Positions 18,969 through 27,659 of a stretch of 64,000 nt of DNA are shown here, one piece after another. Origin of the DNA: Aquimarina sp. Aq78 (GTDB lineage Bacteria; Bacteroidota; Bacteroidia; Flavobacteriales; Flavobacteriaceae); the NCBI RefSeq assembly GCF_900299525.1, contig NZ_OMKA01000029.1, positions 765,970 to 829,969 on the forward strand, written 5' to 3'. Below the pieces are notes generated by a model, which saw nothing but the letters and a program-made list of their open reading frames with translations, did not search any database and was not told the origin of the DNA. Each line of letters starts with the position of its first letter. Position 1 is the stretch's first letter. A program made the position numbers and the translations under genes.

Positions 18969-21140
18969 TTATAAGTTGTTTTTAATGAAGTTAGTCATCT
19001 TATTGAATAAATGTAATCTAGTATTACCACCGTAAATTCCATGGTTTTTATCGGGATAAATTGCCCAATCAAAATCTTTATTTGCTTGTATCAATGCTTC
19101 AACCAATTGCATTGTATTTTGAACATGTACATTATCATCTGCACTACCATGTACTAATAAGAATTTTCCTTTTAATCCATTAACAAAATTAATAGGCGAA
19201 TTATCATCATATCCTTTTGCATTCTCTTGAGGAGTCATCAAATATCGTTCCGTATAAATGGTATCATAAAATCTCCAACTTGTAACCGGAGCCACAGCAA
19301 TTGCCATTTTAAAAGTATCCGGAGCTTTAAACAAACAATTACTAGACATAAAACCTCCGTAACTCCATCCCCAGATCCCAATTCGGGATGCATCTATATA
19401 CTCTAAAGCTCCAAAATGCTTTGCAGCAGCAATCTGATCCAGAACCTCTAGATTTCCTAGATCATTTTGAGTAGCTTTCTTAAACTTGGAGCCTTTTAAG
19501 CCAGTTCCTTTACCATCAACACAAACAATAATATATCCTTGTTGCGCCAACATCATATACCAATAATCATTTGCTCTATGCCAGGAATTCTTTACCGATT
19601 GAGATCCTGGTCCAGAATACTGATACATAAACAATGGATATTTTTTCTTTGGATCAAAATCTTTGGGCTTGATCATCCAGGTATTTAATTGTTCTCCATT
19701 AACTTCTATCGTAGAAAACTCCTTTGGTCTTACATCGTATTTTGCCAGTTTCTCTAGTAGCCCTTTGTTATTCTTGATTTCACGAACAACTTTTCCTGTC
19801 TTGCCATCATTTAGCGAATATTCATAAGGAGTAGTCGCATTAGAAAAGTAATTAATATATAAACTAAAATCTGCACTAAAGTCTGCGTCATTAGTTCCAT
19901 CTTTTTGACTTAATCGCTTTTTATCTTTTCCATCCAAAGTAACACTATAAATATCCCTATTGATACTTCCGTTCTCTACACTTTGATAGTATATCGTTTT
20001 ATTCTTTTTATTATAACCGTAATAACTAGTTACTTCCCAAGGTCCTTTGGTAACTTGATTTACCAATGCACCAGTTGCTGCATGATGATATATATGATTA
20101 TATCCATCTTTTTCGCTAGTCCATATAAAGCTATTGTCTTCTAAGAATGTAAGATTATCTGTAATATCTATATAAGCATCATCTTTTTCATTAAGTACGA
20201 CTTTTGCAGCTTTGGTCTTAGCGTCTACAAAAATTAAATCCAGATTATTTTGATGCCTGTTCATTACCTGTACGCTCAAAATATCTGGATTTGCTGTCCA
20301 TTTTATTCTAGGGATATAAAAATCTTTATAATCACCTAGTTTAATTTGATCTAATGCCATTGCACTAATATCTGCTACATACAGGGAGACTTTTGCGTTC
20401 TTCTCTCCCGCTTTAGGGTATTTAAAAACCTCTTGTTTTTGATATAAATCTTTACCATAAACATCCATAGAAAACTCAGGCACTTCTCTTTCATCAAATC
20501 GTAAAAACGCAATTTTGTTACTATCCGCACTCCAATCAAAGGCTCTAACAAACGAAAACTCTTCTTCATACACCCAATCTGTAATTCCGTTGATTATTTC
20601 ATTTTTCTTACCATCATCTGTTAATTGCACCTCCTGCCCGGTCACAAAATTTAGCATATAAATATTATTATCCAGAATGTATGCTATCTTATTTCCATCT
20701 GGCGATAACATAGGAGATTGTATTTTTTTATCACTGACTTTAAAAATGCCTTTAGAAGGAACATCATAAACATGATAAATCCCTTTGGAAGAACGACGAT
20801 ATATCTGCTCTAGCTCACTAGAAAGTAAAACTCTATTTTCATCTTTACTAAAAGAATACCCTTGAAACGTAGATAGGTCATCAATAGAAGCAGTACTTAT
20901 TAAGGTTCTTACTTTTTCACCAGTTTCATATGAATAGACCTCAATATTAATTGCCCCAGAAACTGCATCCTTTTCTATAACTGAATATTCTGTCCCATTC
21001 TTCATAGAATGCAATGATTGCAACCCTTCTGTTCTGAAAGTTCCTCCCCAGATTTCCTGCAAAGTAAAAGCTTTGTCTTGTGCTGATGCTACAAGACCTA
21101 TAAAAATTGTAATCGTAAAAAACAATTTTGTAATTTTCAT
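18969..21140 (-). CDS. Dipeptidyl peptidase IV (S9B)
   Basis: A 723-aa periplasmic prolyl-specific dipeptidyl peptidase. The signal peptide (MKITKLFFTITIFIGLVASAQ) is followed by an N-terminal beta-propeller carrying the DWVYEEEF substrate-anchor motif. The C-terminal alpha/beta hydrolase domain has its nucleophile in GWSYGGF (about S593), an Asp in GSADDNVH (about 668) and H700 in KNHGIYGG. ATG 21140 is preferred to an in-frame start 21 codons upstream because it opens the signal peptide directly, and because a -7-like box lies between the two. It heads the operon with two POT transporters. Confidence 0.94.
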   Translation of the reverse strand: MKITKLFFTITIFIGLVASAQDKAFTLQEIWGGTFRTEGLQSLHSMKNGTEYSVIEKDAVSGAINIEVYSYETGEKVRTLISTASIDDLSTFQGYSFSKDENRVLLSSELEQIYRRSSKGIYHVYDVPSKGIFKVSDKKIQSPMLSPDGNKIAYILDNNIYMLNFVTGQEVQLTDDGKKNEIINGITDWVYEEEFSFVRAFDWSADSNKIAFLRFDEREVPEFSMDVYGKDLYQKQEVFKYPKAGEKNAKVSLYVADISAMALDQIKLGDYKDFYIPRIKWTANPDILSVQVMNRHQNNLDLIFVDAKTKAAKVVLNEKDDAYIDITDNLTFLEDNSFIWTSEKDGYNHIYHHAATGALVNQVTKGPWEVTSYYGYNKKNKTIYYQSVENGSINRDIYSVTLDGKDKKRLSQKDGTNDADFSADFSLYINYFSNATTPYEYSLNDGKTGKVVREIKNNKGLLEKLAKYDVRPKEFSTIEVNGEQLNTWMIKPKDFDPKKKYPLFMYQYSGPGSQSVKNSWHRANDYWYMMLAQQGYIIVCVDGKGTGLKGSKFKKATQNDLGNLEVLDQIAAAKHFGALEYIDASRIGIWGWSYGGFMSSNCLFKAPDTFKMAIAVAPVTSWRFYDTIYTERYLMTPQENAKGYDDNSPINFVNGLKGKFLLVHGSADDNVHVQNTMQLVEALIQANKDFDWAIYPDKNHGIYGGNTRLHLFNKMTNFIKNNL

Positions 21141-21168
21141 ATGATGTAATTTTAAAAATTGTTGACGC

Positions 21169-21200
21169 CAAGAATACTCAAAAATCCGTGAAAAATACAA
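21169..21200 (-). promoter_or_regulatory. Candidate promoter of the DPP-IV/POT operon
   Basis: Read on the minus strand, TTG (21198-21200) and TATTCTTG (21169-21176, one mismatch to TAnnTTTG) are 21 nt apart, matching Bacteroidota -33/-7 spacing. They lie 29 nt before the chosen ATG. Confidence 0.45.
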
Positions 21201-21491
21201 CAATTGCTGTTAAATACAATAAAATCATAAAATCATACGTGTTTTTTTTATCATATTATCAATAACATCTTGAGTTTTGCCTGCTAATTTCATTATTTGC
21301 AAACAATTACATTTACGCAATTACTAATCAACACAAGGATCATAAAACAATCATTTACACCTGTTTATTGTCTCAAACATTAATCTTAAAAAATTTCTAT
21401 TTCTCAATTTCATATCCAAATCAACATATCTAGAGTAATGCTTTTGATATATCAAAAATCATTTAGCTATGTGTATGACAAAACAGAATAG

Positions 21492-21499
21492 TATATTTG
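21492..21499 (+). promoter_or_regulatory. -7 box (TATATTTG) of the HMG-CoA reductase gene
   Basis: Exact TAnnTTTG match 25 nt before ATG 21524. It overlaps the TTG that would open the longer reading frame, which argues for the ATG as the true start. The rest of the 21141-21523 intergenic region shows no gene. Confidence 0.55.
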
Positions 21500-21523
21500 A
21501 AGCCACTAATAACAACAAACATA

Positions 21524-22840
21524 ATGGCACCTGTAGTTTCTGGGTTTTCTAAACTCTCTAAAGCTGATAAAATCAAATGGTTAGCAAAACACCATTTTAA
21601 TGATGATCAAAATACAGTAGACACTTTAGTAACCTATTGGAATTCTGATGAGGGACTTCAACAGCTTCATGATGAATTCACCGAAAACACTATTTCTAAT
21701 TATTACCTACCTTTTTCGGTAGCACCAAATTTTCTTATTAATGATAAGCGTTATACGCTACCTATGACCATCGAAGAAAGTTCTGTGGTTGCTGCAGCAA
21801 GTAAAGCTGCTAAATTTTGGCAAACACGTGGTGGTTTTAAGGCCGAAGTGTTGTCAACTATAAAAGTTGGACAGATACATTTTACATATGTCGGAAATTC
21901 TGAAAAACTGCAACAATTTTTCTCTATAGTTAAATCCAAGCTATTAACATCTACATCCCATATAACTAAGAATATGGAAAAACGAGGTGGTGGAGTAATT
22001 GATATAGAAATTCGTGACAAAACAACAGAAATTGATAACTATTACCAATTGCATTGCACTTTTGAGACTGTTGATGCTATGGGAGCTAATTTTATTAACT
22101 CCTGCCTGGAACAGTTTGCAAAAACAATGATTACAGAAGCAAAAGAATATCAAAGTTTTTCTACTACCGAAAAAGATATTGAGATTATTATGAGTATTCT
22201 CTCCAATTATGTTCCGCAGTGTTTGGTAAAAGCTTCTGTATCTTGCGATATAAAAGATTTACCCAGCACTCCATCGCTTTCTTCTCTACAATATGCCAAA
22301 AAATTTGTGAGAGCAGTACGCATTGCCGAAGTTGAACCTTACCGTGCAGTAACACACAACAAAGGAATCATGAATGGTATCGATGCAGTAGTATTAGCTA
22401 CAGGGAATGATTTTAGAGCAATCGAAGCAGGAGCACATGCTTATGCATCAAGAAATGGAAAATATACCAGTCTTACTCACGCCGAAATACAAAATGATGT
22501 TTTCACTTTCTCTATTAAATTACCTCTTGCACTAGGTACTGTTGGTGGTTTAACTTCACTTCACCCTTTGGTAAAATTGGCATTGCAACTTCTCGAAAAA
22601 CCTAATGCCAAAAAATTAATGGAAATAACAGCTGTAGCAGGGCTTGCTCAAAATTTTGCAGCCATAAATTCATTGATTACAACAGGAATCCAACAGGGGC
22701 ACATGAAAATGCACCTGATGAATATCCTTAATCAATTTAAAGCCACAGAAGACGAAAAAAAACAGCTTATAAAATATTTTGAAACAAATGCTGTTACCCA
22801 TAATGAAGTAGTAACACAGATTGAAAAACTAAGGGCTTAA
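21524..22840 (+). CDS. Hydroxymethylglutaryl-CoA reductase, class II
   Basis: A 438-aa enzyme of the mevalonate pathway interconverting HMG-CoA and mevalonate. The start MAPVVSGFSKLSK, the ENTISNYYLPFSVAPNF substrate loop, DAMGANFIN and GIDAVVLATGNDFRAIEAGAHAYA are class II (bacterial) signatures, and GTVGGLTSLHP follows. ATG 21524 is chosen over a TTG nine codons earlier that overlaps the -7 box. The next gene, a GHMP kinase, starts on the base after its stop, so the two are co-translated. In Flavobacteriia the mevalonate route supplies isoprenoids, so the biosynthetic direction is likely. Confidence 0.92.
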   Translation: MAPVVSGFSKLSKADKIKWLAKHHFNDDQNTVDTLVTYWNSDEGLQQLHDEFTENTISNYYLPFSVAPNFLINDKRYTLPMTIEESSVVAAASKAAKFWQTRGGFKAEVLSTIKVGQIHFTYVGNSEKLQQFFSIVKSKLLTSTSHITKNMEKRGGGVIDIEIRDKTTEIDNYYQLHCTFETVDAMGANFINSCLEQFAKTMITEAKEYQSFSTTEKDIEIIMSILSNYVPQCLVKASVSCDIKDLPSTPSLSSLQYAKKFVRAVRIAEVEPYRAVTHNKGIMNGIDAVVLATGNDFRAIEAGAHAYASRNGKYTSLTHAEIQNDVFTFSIKLPLALGTVGGLTSLHPLVKLALQLLEKPNAKKLMEITAVAGLAQNFAAINSLITTGIQQGHMKMHLMNILNQFKATEDEKKQLIKYFETNAVTHNEVVTQIEKLRA

Positions 22841-23764
22841 ATGAAAAAATCCTTTTATAGTCATGGTAAATTATTGCTTACAGCCGAATATTTGGTATTG
22901 GATGGAGCATGCGCTTTAGCTATACCAACAAAAAAAGGACAATGGTTATTAATTGAAGAAAGTGATGTTCCTCAAATTATATGGAAAAGCTTTGATGAAG
23001 AGGGAAACTGTTGGTTTGAGACTAGTTTAATCTTAGAAGGTAATACCTTTAAGTCTACTCAGGATAATATTAAAGAAAATAACATCTCTACTATTCTTAT
23101 TGATATTCTTACTGCCGCAAAAGAATTAAATCCTAATTTTCTTTCCCCTGGAAAAGGATATCGTATCGAAAGCAGATTAGAGTTTCATAGACAGTGGGGA
23201 CTTGGATCTTCTTCTACATTAATTAACAACATTGCACAGTGGGCAAAAGTAGATGCATTTGCTTTACTTGAAAAAAGCTTTGGAGGTAGTGGATATGATA
23301 TTGCATGTGCACAACATGACTCTCCTATTTTATACAAACGTAATGAAGGTAACCCTACAGTAAAAACTGCTAGTTTTGACCCTCCTTTTAAAGAAAATAT
23401 TTTTTTTGTCTACCTAAATCAAAAGCAGGATAGTAAAGCTTCTATTAAACACTATCAGGCATTACCTTTAAAAGATTTTGATAATGCCGAAGTAGCAATA
23501 AATAAAATTACTTCTAAAATATTGGACTGTTCTACTCTAGACGAGTTTAAGACACTAATAAATTTACACGAAGAAATTATTTCTAAAATTATTAAAACTC
23601 CCACTGTAAAGTCTACCTTATTTCCTGATTATCCTGGTAGTATTAAAAGTCTTGGGGGTTGGGGTGGAGATTTTGTTTTGGTTACCGGAAATTCTTCAGA
23701 AATGGAATACTTTAAGAAAAAAGTATACGATACTATACTTCCCTATGATGAAATGATTTTATAA
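22841..23764 (+). CDS. GYDIA-family GHMP kinase (mevalonate branch)
   Basis: A 307-aa GHMP-superfamily kinase. The N-terminal GKLLLTAEYLVLDGACALA is the substrate-binding start. The ATP loop is GLGSSS (120-125) followed by the diagnostic G151-Y-D-I-A155, and GGWGGD near residue 270 is the third motif. Its position 0 nt after HMG-CoA reductase points to phosphorylation of mevalonate or phosphomevalonate. Which of the two cannot be told from sequence. Confidence 0.85.
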   Translation: MKKSFYSHGKLLLTAEYLVLDGACALAIPTKKGQWLLIEESDVPQIIWKSFDEEGNCWFETSLILEGNTFKSTQDNIKENNISTILIDILTAAKELNPNFLSPGKGYRIESRLEFHRQWGLGSSSTLINNIAQWAKVDAFALLEKSFGGSGYDIACAQHDSPILYKRNEGNPTVKTASFDPPFKENIFFVYLNQKQDSKASIKHYQALPLKDFDNAEVAINKITSKILDCSTLDEFKTLINLHEEIISKIIKTPTVKSTLFPDYPGSIKSLGGWGGDFVLVTGNSSEMEYFKKKVYDTILPYDEMIL

Positions 23765-23776
23765 CAGTAGTTGAAA

Positions 23777-23801
23777 TACACACACCTCTATGTTGTGTGT
23801 A
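23777..23801 (+). terminator. Weak hairpin after the GHMP kinase gene
   Basis: Seven-nt arms acacaca (23778-23784) and tgtgtgt (23794-23800) around a 9-nt loop, then aattta. The U-tract is poor; it may only slow read-through into the small lipoprotein gene. Confidence 0.25.
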
Positions 23802-23818
23802 ATTTAAAAAATTAACAA

Positions 23819-24250
23819 TTGAAAAAAACATTCTACATATTAATCATAATTATTTCTCTTTCAAGCTGTTCATCTGAACCCTGTAAAATTGATTTTGAAA
23901 AGAACTCTGATTTATATGAGCAGGCTCTGAATGAAATTCATAATTTGAATTTAAATATGAATAGCAATGAACCATACTATAGGCCTATTTTATCATTAAC
24001 TGAATCAAATAATAAAATTAGCACTAATATTTTTGGAGAGATTGAGTTTATAGAATGTCACGAAGACGGAACAATAATTTTTCAAGCTCCAGATTGTGAT
24101 AGTCAATCTGATTTTCGAAATGTAATTTATTTTTTAGCATATTCAACCAAGGGAAAATCACATCTTGAAAAGAAAAGAAATATTGGAAATTTAAAAAACA
24201 TAAAAAAGAATTGGTTTTTAGGGAAACACATTAAAACATTAGCAAATTAA
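23819..24250 (+). CDS. Small lipoprotein of unknown function
   Basis: A 143-aa predicted lipoprotein, TTG start, lipobox LSSC at about residues 14-17. The mature part holds five cysteines, including CSSEPC at the N-terminus and EC/DC pairs later, and a basic C-terminus. No known domain is recognised. It follows the GHMP kinase by 54 nt but need not share its role. The TTG start is accepted because it opens a signal peptide immediately and no ATG lies close by. Confidence 0.65.
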   Translation: MKKTFYILIIIISLSSCSSEPCKIDFEKNSDLYEQALNEIHNLNLNMNSNEPYYRPILSLTESNNKISTNIFGEIEFIECHEDGTIIFQAPDCDSQSDFRNVIYFLAYSTKGKSHLEKKRNIGNLKNIKKNWFLGKHIKTLAN

Positions 24251-24511
24251 AAACTCCACACAACAGTTCGCATGCCTATTTGCAACCTTTACTTTAAGAT
24301 GTTAACAACACCATGCAAGAAGCTATCTATAAACATATCAAAAGCTGCTAAACTCCTAAATCAATAAAATTGAATATACCTTCATTAAATATCAATATAA
24401 TTATCTCTTAACTGACTTACACACCAGCAAAAAACATAAATTAATCTCTCTTTTTTATCGAGTTACAATCAGCTGATTATCAAAAAAATGTGTTAAAAAA
24501 TTATTTATATT
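24251..24511. other. Intergenic region upstream of the ArsR operon
   Basis: About 260 AT-rich bases with no convincing gene. Only the operator/promoter at its right end (24512-24541) is recognisable. Confidence 0.4.
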
Positions 24512-24541
24512 CAATTATTCAATATATTTGTTGAATAATTG
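24512..24541 (+). promoter_or_regulatory. ArsR-type operator enclosing the -7 promoter box
   Basis: An 11-nt inverted repeat, caattattcaa (24512-24522) and ttgaataattg (24531-24541), is separated by exactly the 8-nt box TATATTTG (24523-24530), a perfect TAnnTTTG. The ArsR-family gene starts 8 nt later. Binding to the repeat would cover the -7 element and block transcription, the standard logic of autoregulated ArsR/SmtB repressors. Confidence 0.8.
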
Positions 24542-24549
24542 AATGAATA

Positions 24550-25209
24550 ATGAATAAGCAAGAATTTAAAAACAGTATTTACCAAGAGATTGCTAATGTT
24601 GCAAAAGCTCTAGCTAATCCCTATAGACTTCGGATCCTTAATCTTATATCTCAAGATGATTACTCTGTAGAGCAAATTGCAGATGAGATAGGAGTATCAA
24701 TCGCCAACGCATCACAACATCTACAAGTACTTAAAAAGGTGAAACTTCTTAAAACCACAAAGAATGGGCATTATGTAATTTATTCCTTATCCAACAAAAA
24801 TGTGTATACTCTTTGGAATTCTCTACAGAGCTTTAGCCTACAAAACAGTCTCGAAATACAAGCAACTCTGCAAAACTTTAAACAAGAGAAATTCGCAGCA
24901 GTATCCTCTATCAACATTGATGAAATAGTAGCAAATAATAATTTTGATGACTTATACTTTTTAGATGTTAGGCCTGAAAAAGAATTTAAAAAAGAAGCTA
25001 TCGCAAATGCGAAATCTATACCCATAGAATTGCTCAAAGATAATATAACCCGGTTACCCAAAAACCAACAAATAATAGTCTATTGCAGAGGCCCCTTATG
25101 TGTTTTTGCAGATGAAGCAGTTCAATATCTACAAGAAAACGGCTATGATGCAATTCGTCTTCAGGAAGAAGTCTTAGAGTGGAAACAAAAAGGGTTACCT
25201 GTTAACTAA
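24550..25209 (+). CDS. ArsR-family repressor fused to a rhodanese domain
   Basis: A 219-aa fusion. Residues 1-95 are a winged-helix ArsR domain (ALANPYRLRILNLI, then ASQHLQVLKKVKLL as the recognition region) with no cysteine at all. Residues 115-219 are a rhodanese domain with the loop C179-R-G-P-L-C184. The wing domain lacks the usual metal or thiol ligands, so the sensing cysteines are probably those of the rhodanese loop, which could carry a persulfide. It heads an operon with a rhodanese/metallo-beta-lactamase protein (11-nt gap) and an MFS transporter. It very likely represses its own operon through the repeat at 24512-24541. Confidence 0.88.
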   Translation: MNKQEFKNSIYQEIANVAKALANPYRLRILNLISQDDYSVEQIADEIGVSIANASQHLQVLKKVKLLKTTKNGHYVIYSLSNKNVYTLWNSLQSFSLQNSLEIQATLQNFKQEKFAAVSSINIDEIVANNNFDDLYFLDVRPEKEFKKEAIANAKSIPIELLKDNITRLPKNQQIIVYCRGPLCVFADEAVQYLQENGYDAIRLQEEVLEWKQKGLPVN

Positions 25210-25220
25210 AAAAAAATACG

Positions 25221-26336
25221 ATGAACTTAAAAAACACAAAAACGATCAAAGTAGCAGACCTCAGAATTTTATTAGAAAACAAGGTTCCTATTCAAATTTT
25301 AGATGTAAGACCAAAAGAAGAACGGGAAGAGTGGAAAATTCCTGAGAGTGATTTTGTAGATGCCTATACTCAACTAAAAGCAGGGGAAAAAAATCTATTT
25401 TCAGATATTAATTTTTCCAAAAATATCCCAGTTGTAACCGTTTGTAGCGCAGGAAAAACTAGTTTAATAGCCGCAGAACAACTTCAAGAGAGAGGAATAA
25501 AAGCATATTCTTTAGAAGGCGGAATGCGTGAATGGACAACCGCATGGAATACAGCACAAACAAAAGACAGCAAAGAAACAGCAATCATTCAAATTCGTAG
25601 AACAGGAAAAGGTTGCCTATCCTATATCCTAGAAAATAATGGAGAAGCAATTATCATTGATGCCTCTATAGATGCTAAGGTTTATACCAATATCGCTGAA
25701 CAAAATAATTGGAAAATAAAATATGTTATAGATACTCATATCCATGCAGACCATTTTTCGAGAGGAAAACATTTAGCAGAGAAATCCAATGCTATTTTAC
25801 TACTTCCCGATCAAAATATAGTAACGTATAAATTCGAGCCAATTACAGATGGTACTATTCTTAATTTTGGCAATGCCAAACTAGAAGCAATTCATACACC
25901 CGGACATACACATGAAAGTTATTCTTACTTGGTAAATAATGAATCCCTATTCTCTGGAGACACATTATTTACTACAGGTGTCGGAAGACCAGACTTAAAA
26001 GCTACAAAAGAAATCGCAAAGCGAAAGGCCAGTTTACTATATCAATCATTACAAATATTAGTTACACTTCAAAACTCACTTATTGTTTACCCTGGTCATA
26101 TTAGTCACCCTGTTTCATTTGATAATAACATGGTATGTAGTAGTCTCGAAGACATAAATAACAATGTGAATGTATTACAACTTAATGAAGAAGATTTTAT
26201 TGATAGCCTACTGCAAAAAATTCCTGAAACTCCGCCAAATTATGAAGAAATCGTAAAGCTAAATATAAAAGGAAGTGTAAAAGGAGCAGATTTAATTGAA
26301 CTGGAAGCAGGTGCAAATCGTTGTGCCATTTCTTAA
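25221..26336 (+). CDS. Rhodanese-metallo-beta-lactamase fusion, persulfide dioxygenase-like
   Basis: A 371-aa cytoplasmic protein. Residues 1-105 are a rhodanese with active-site C75 (TVCSAGKTS). Residues 112-350 are a glyoxalase-II/ETHE1-like metallo-beta-lactamase: H173-I-H175-A-D177-H178, H229 in HTPGHTH, D247 in FSGDTLFTTG, and GRPDL, which is typical of persulfide dioxygenases. The order (rhodanese first) is the reverse of common MBL-rhodanese fusions. With the ArsR-rhodanese upstream it probably oxidises or transfers sulfane sulfur during sulfide or persulfide stress. The exact reaction is not certain. Confidence 0.85.
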   Translation: MNLKNTKTIKVADLRILLENKVPIQILDVRPKEEREEWKIPESDFVDAYTQLKAGEKNLFSDINFSKNIPVVTVCSAGKTSLIAAEQLQERGIKAYSLEGGMREWTTAWNTAQTKDSKETAIIQIRRTGKGCLSYILENNGEAIIIDASIDAKVYTNIAEQNNWKIKYVIDTHIHADHFSRGKHLAEKSNAILLLPDQNIVTYKFEPITDGTILNFGNAKLEAIHTPGHTHESYSYLVNNESLFSGDTLFTTGVGRPDLKATKEIAKRKASLLYQSLQILVTLQNSLIVYPGHISHPVSFDNNMVCSSLEDINNNVNVLQLNEEDFIDSLLQKIPETPPNYEEIVKLNIKGSVKGADLIELEAGANRCAIS

Positions 26337-26367
26337 TCTTCTTTTTCAACAAGTTAATTATAATCAA

Positions 26368-27570
26368 ATGGAAGAAAAAAACATACAACTAGGACTGAAA
26401 GAAAACTGGAGGCAATTTACACTTTTGTTGATTGTAAATGCCTTTGTTGGAGGAATGGTAGGATTAGAACGTACTATACTTCCAAAACTAGCAGAAGAAG
26501 AATTCTCAATTATCGCCACCTCTACAGTATTATCATTTATAATTGTTTTTGGAGCTGTAAAAGCCTTTACCAATTATTTTACAGGAGTATTAGCAAATAG
26601 TATAGGACGTAAAAATCTATTAATTATTGGGTGGTTAATAGCTATTCCTATTCCGTTTATTTTAATCCATGCTCAACATTGGAACTGGATTATTTTTGCC
26701 AACGTATTGTTAGGAGTTAATCAAGGATTAACCTGGTCTAGTACCGTAGTAATGAAAATCGACTTAGTAGGAGAAAAACACCGTGGATTAGCCATGGGGC
26801 TTAATGAGTCTTTTGGATATTTTTCTATTGCTCTTGTTGCATTTACTACAGGATGGATCGCTTCTGAATATGGTTTACGCCCGTATCCATTTTATCAGGG
26901 TATTGGTTTTGTTGTATTGGGTTTATTGATTAGCATTTTTTTTATAAAAGATACCGCAAAACACGTTGCAGCAGAAACAAAAATAAATGACATAAAACCT
27001 CTTAAAAACATTTTTTGGGGCACTACATGGAAAGACAATAATTTAGGATCTATCTCACAAGCAGGATTTATTAACAACCTAAACGATGGCATGATCTGGG
27101 GAGTACTTCCAATTATCCTGGCCAGTAGAGATTTTGGCTTAAAAAACATCGCAATCATTGTAGCTATATATCCCGCTATATGGGGTATCGGACAATTAGT
27201 AACTGGAAAATTATCTGATCACTACAACAAAAAAATAATGTTATTTATAGGGATGGCGTTACAAGGCATAGCATTAATTTTGATGTTTTGGGCATCATCT
27301 TTTATTCAATTCCTTATACTTTCGTCGATCTTAGGAGCGGGAACTGCCATTGTATACCCAACCTTTTTATCTGCCATCGCAAGTTTTACACACCCCAGTC
27401 AAAGAGCTCAAAGTATAGGAGTTTTTAGATTATGGAGAGATTTAGGTTACGCTTTTGGTGCATTATTGACAATTATTATGGCTCAATTTTTTGAAGTAGA
27501 TATTACAATAATTGCAATAGGAGTATTAACTATAGTATCATCAATCATTATCAAAATAAGGATGACATAA
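26368..27570 (+). CDS. MFS transporter of the sulfur-stress operon
   Basis: A 400-aa major facilitator protein with 12 predicted helices and the A-motif-like NSIGRKNLL after helix 2, with GKLSDHYNKK in the second half. ATG 26368 (31 nt after the previous stop) is preferred to the overlapping TTG at 26296, because the extra residues are not membrane-like. It is third in the ArsR-rhodanese operon and is followed by a strong terminator. Export of a sulfur compound such as sulfite or thiosulfate is an inference from context only. Confidence 0.85.
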   Translation: MEEKNIQLGLKENWRQFTLLLIVNAFVGGMVGLERTILPKLAEEEFSIIATSTVLSFIIVFGAVKAFTNYFTGVLANSIGRKNLLIIGWLIAIPIPFILIHAQHWNWIIFANVLLGVNQGLTWSSTVVMKIDLVGEKHRGLAMGLNESFGYFSIALVAFTTGWIASEYGLRPYPFYQGIGFVVLGLLISIFFIKDTAKHVAAETKINDIKPLKNIFWGTTWKDNNLGSISQAGFINNLNDGMIWGVLPIILASRDFGLKNIAIIVAIYPAIWGIGQLVTGKLSDHYNKKIMLFIGMALQGIALILMFWASSFIQFLILSSILGAGTAIVYPTFLSAIASFTHPSQRAQSIGVFRLWRDLGYAFGALLTIIMAQFFEVDITIIAIGVLTIVSSIIIKIRMT

Positions 27571-27599
27571 CTTACAGATTTCTATTTTAAATTTCCAAA

Positions 27600-27643
27600 A
27601 ACAAAAGCGCCTCAACTATATAGCTGAGGCGCTTTTGTTTTAT
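27600..27643 (+). terminator. Bidirectional terminator between MFS and sucB
   Basis: Thirteen-nt perfect arms (caaaagcgcctca 27602-27614 / tgaggcgcttttg 27625-27637) with a 10-nt loop and T-rich flanks on both strands. It serves the convergent MFS and sucB transcripts. Confidence 0.9.
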
Positions 27644-27659
27644 ACTAAAAAATGCTTTA

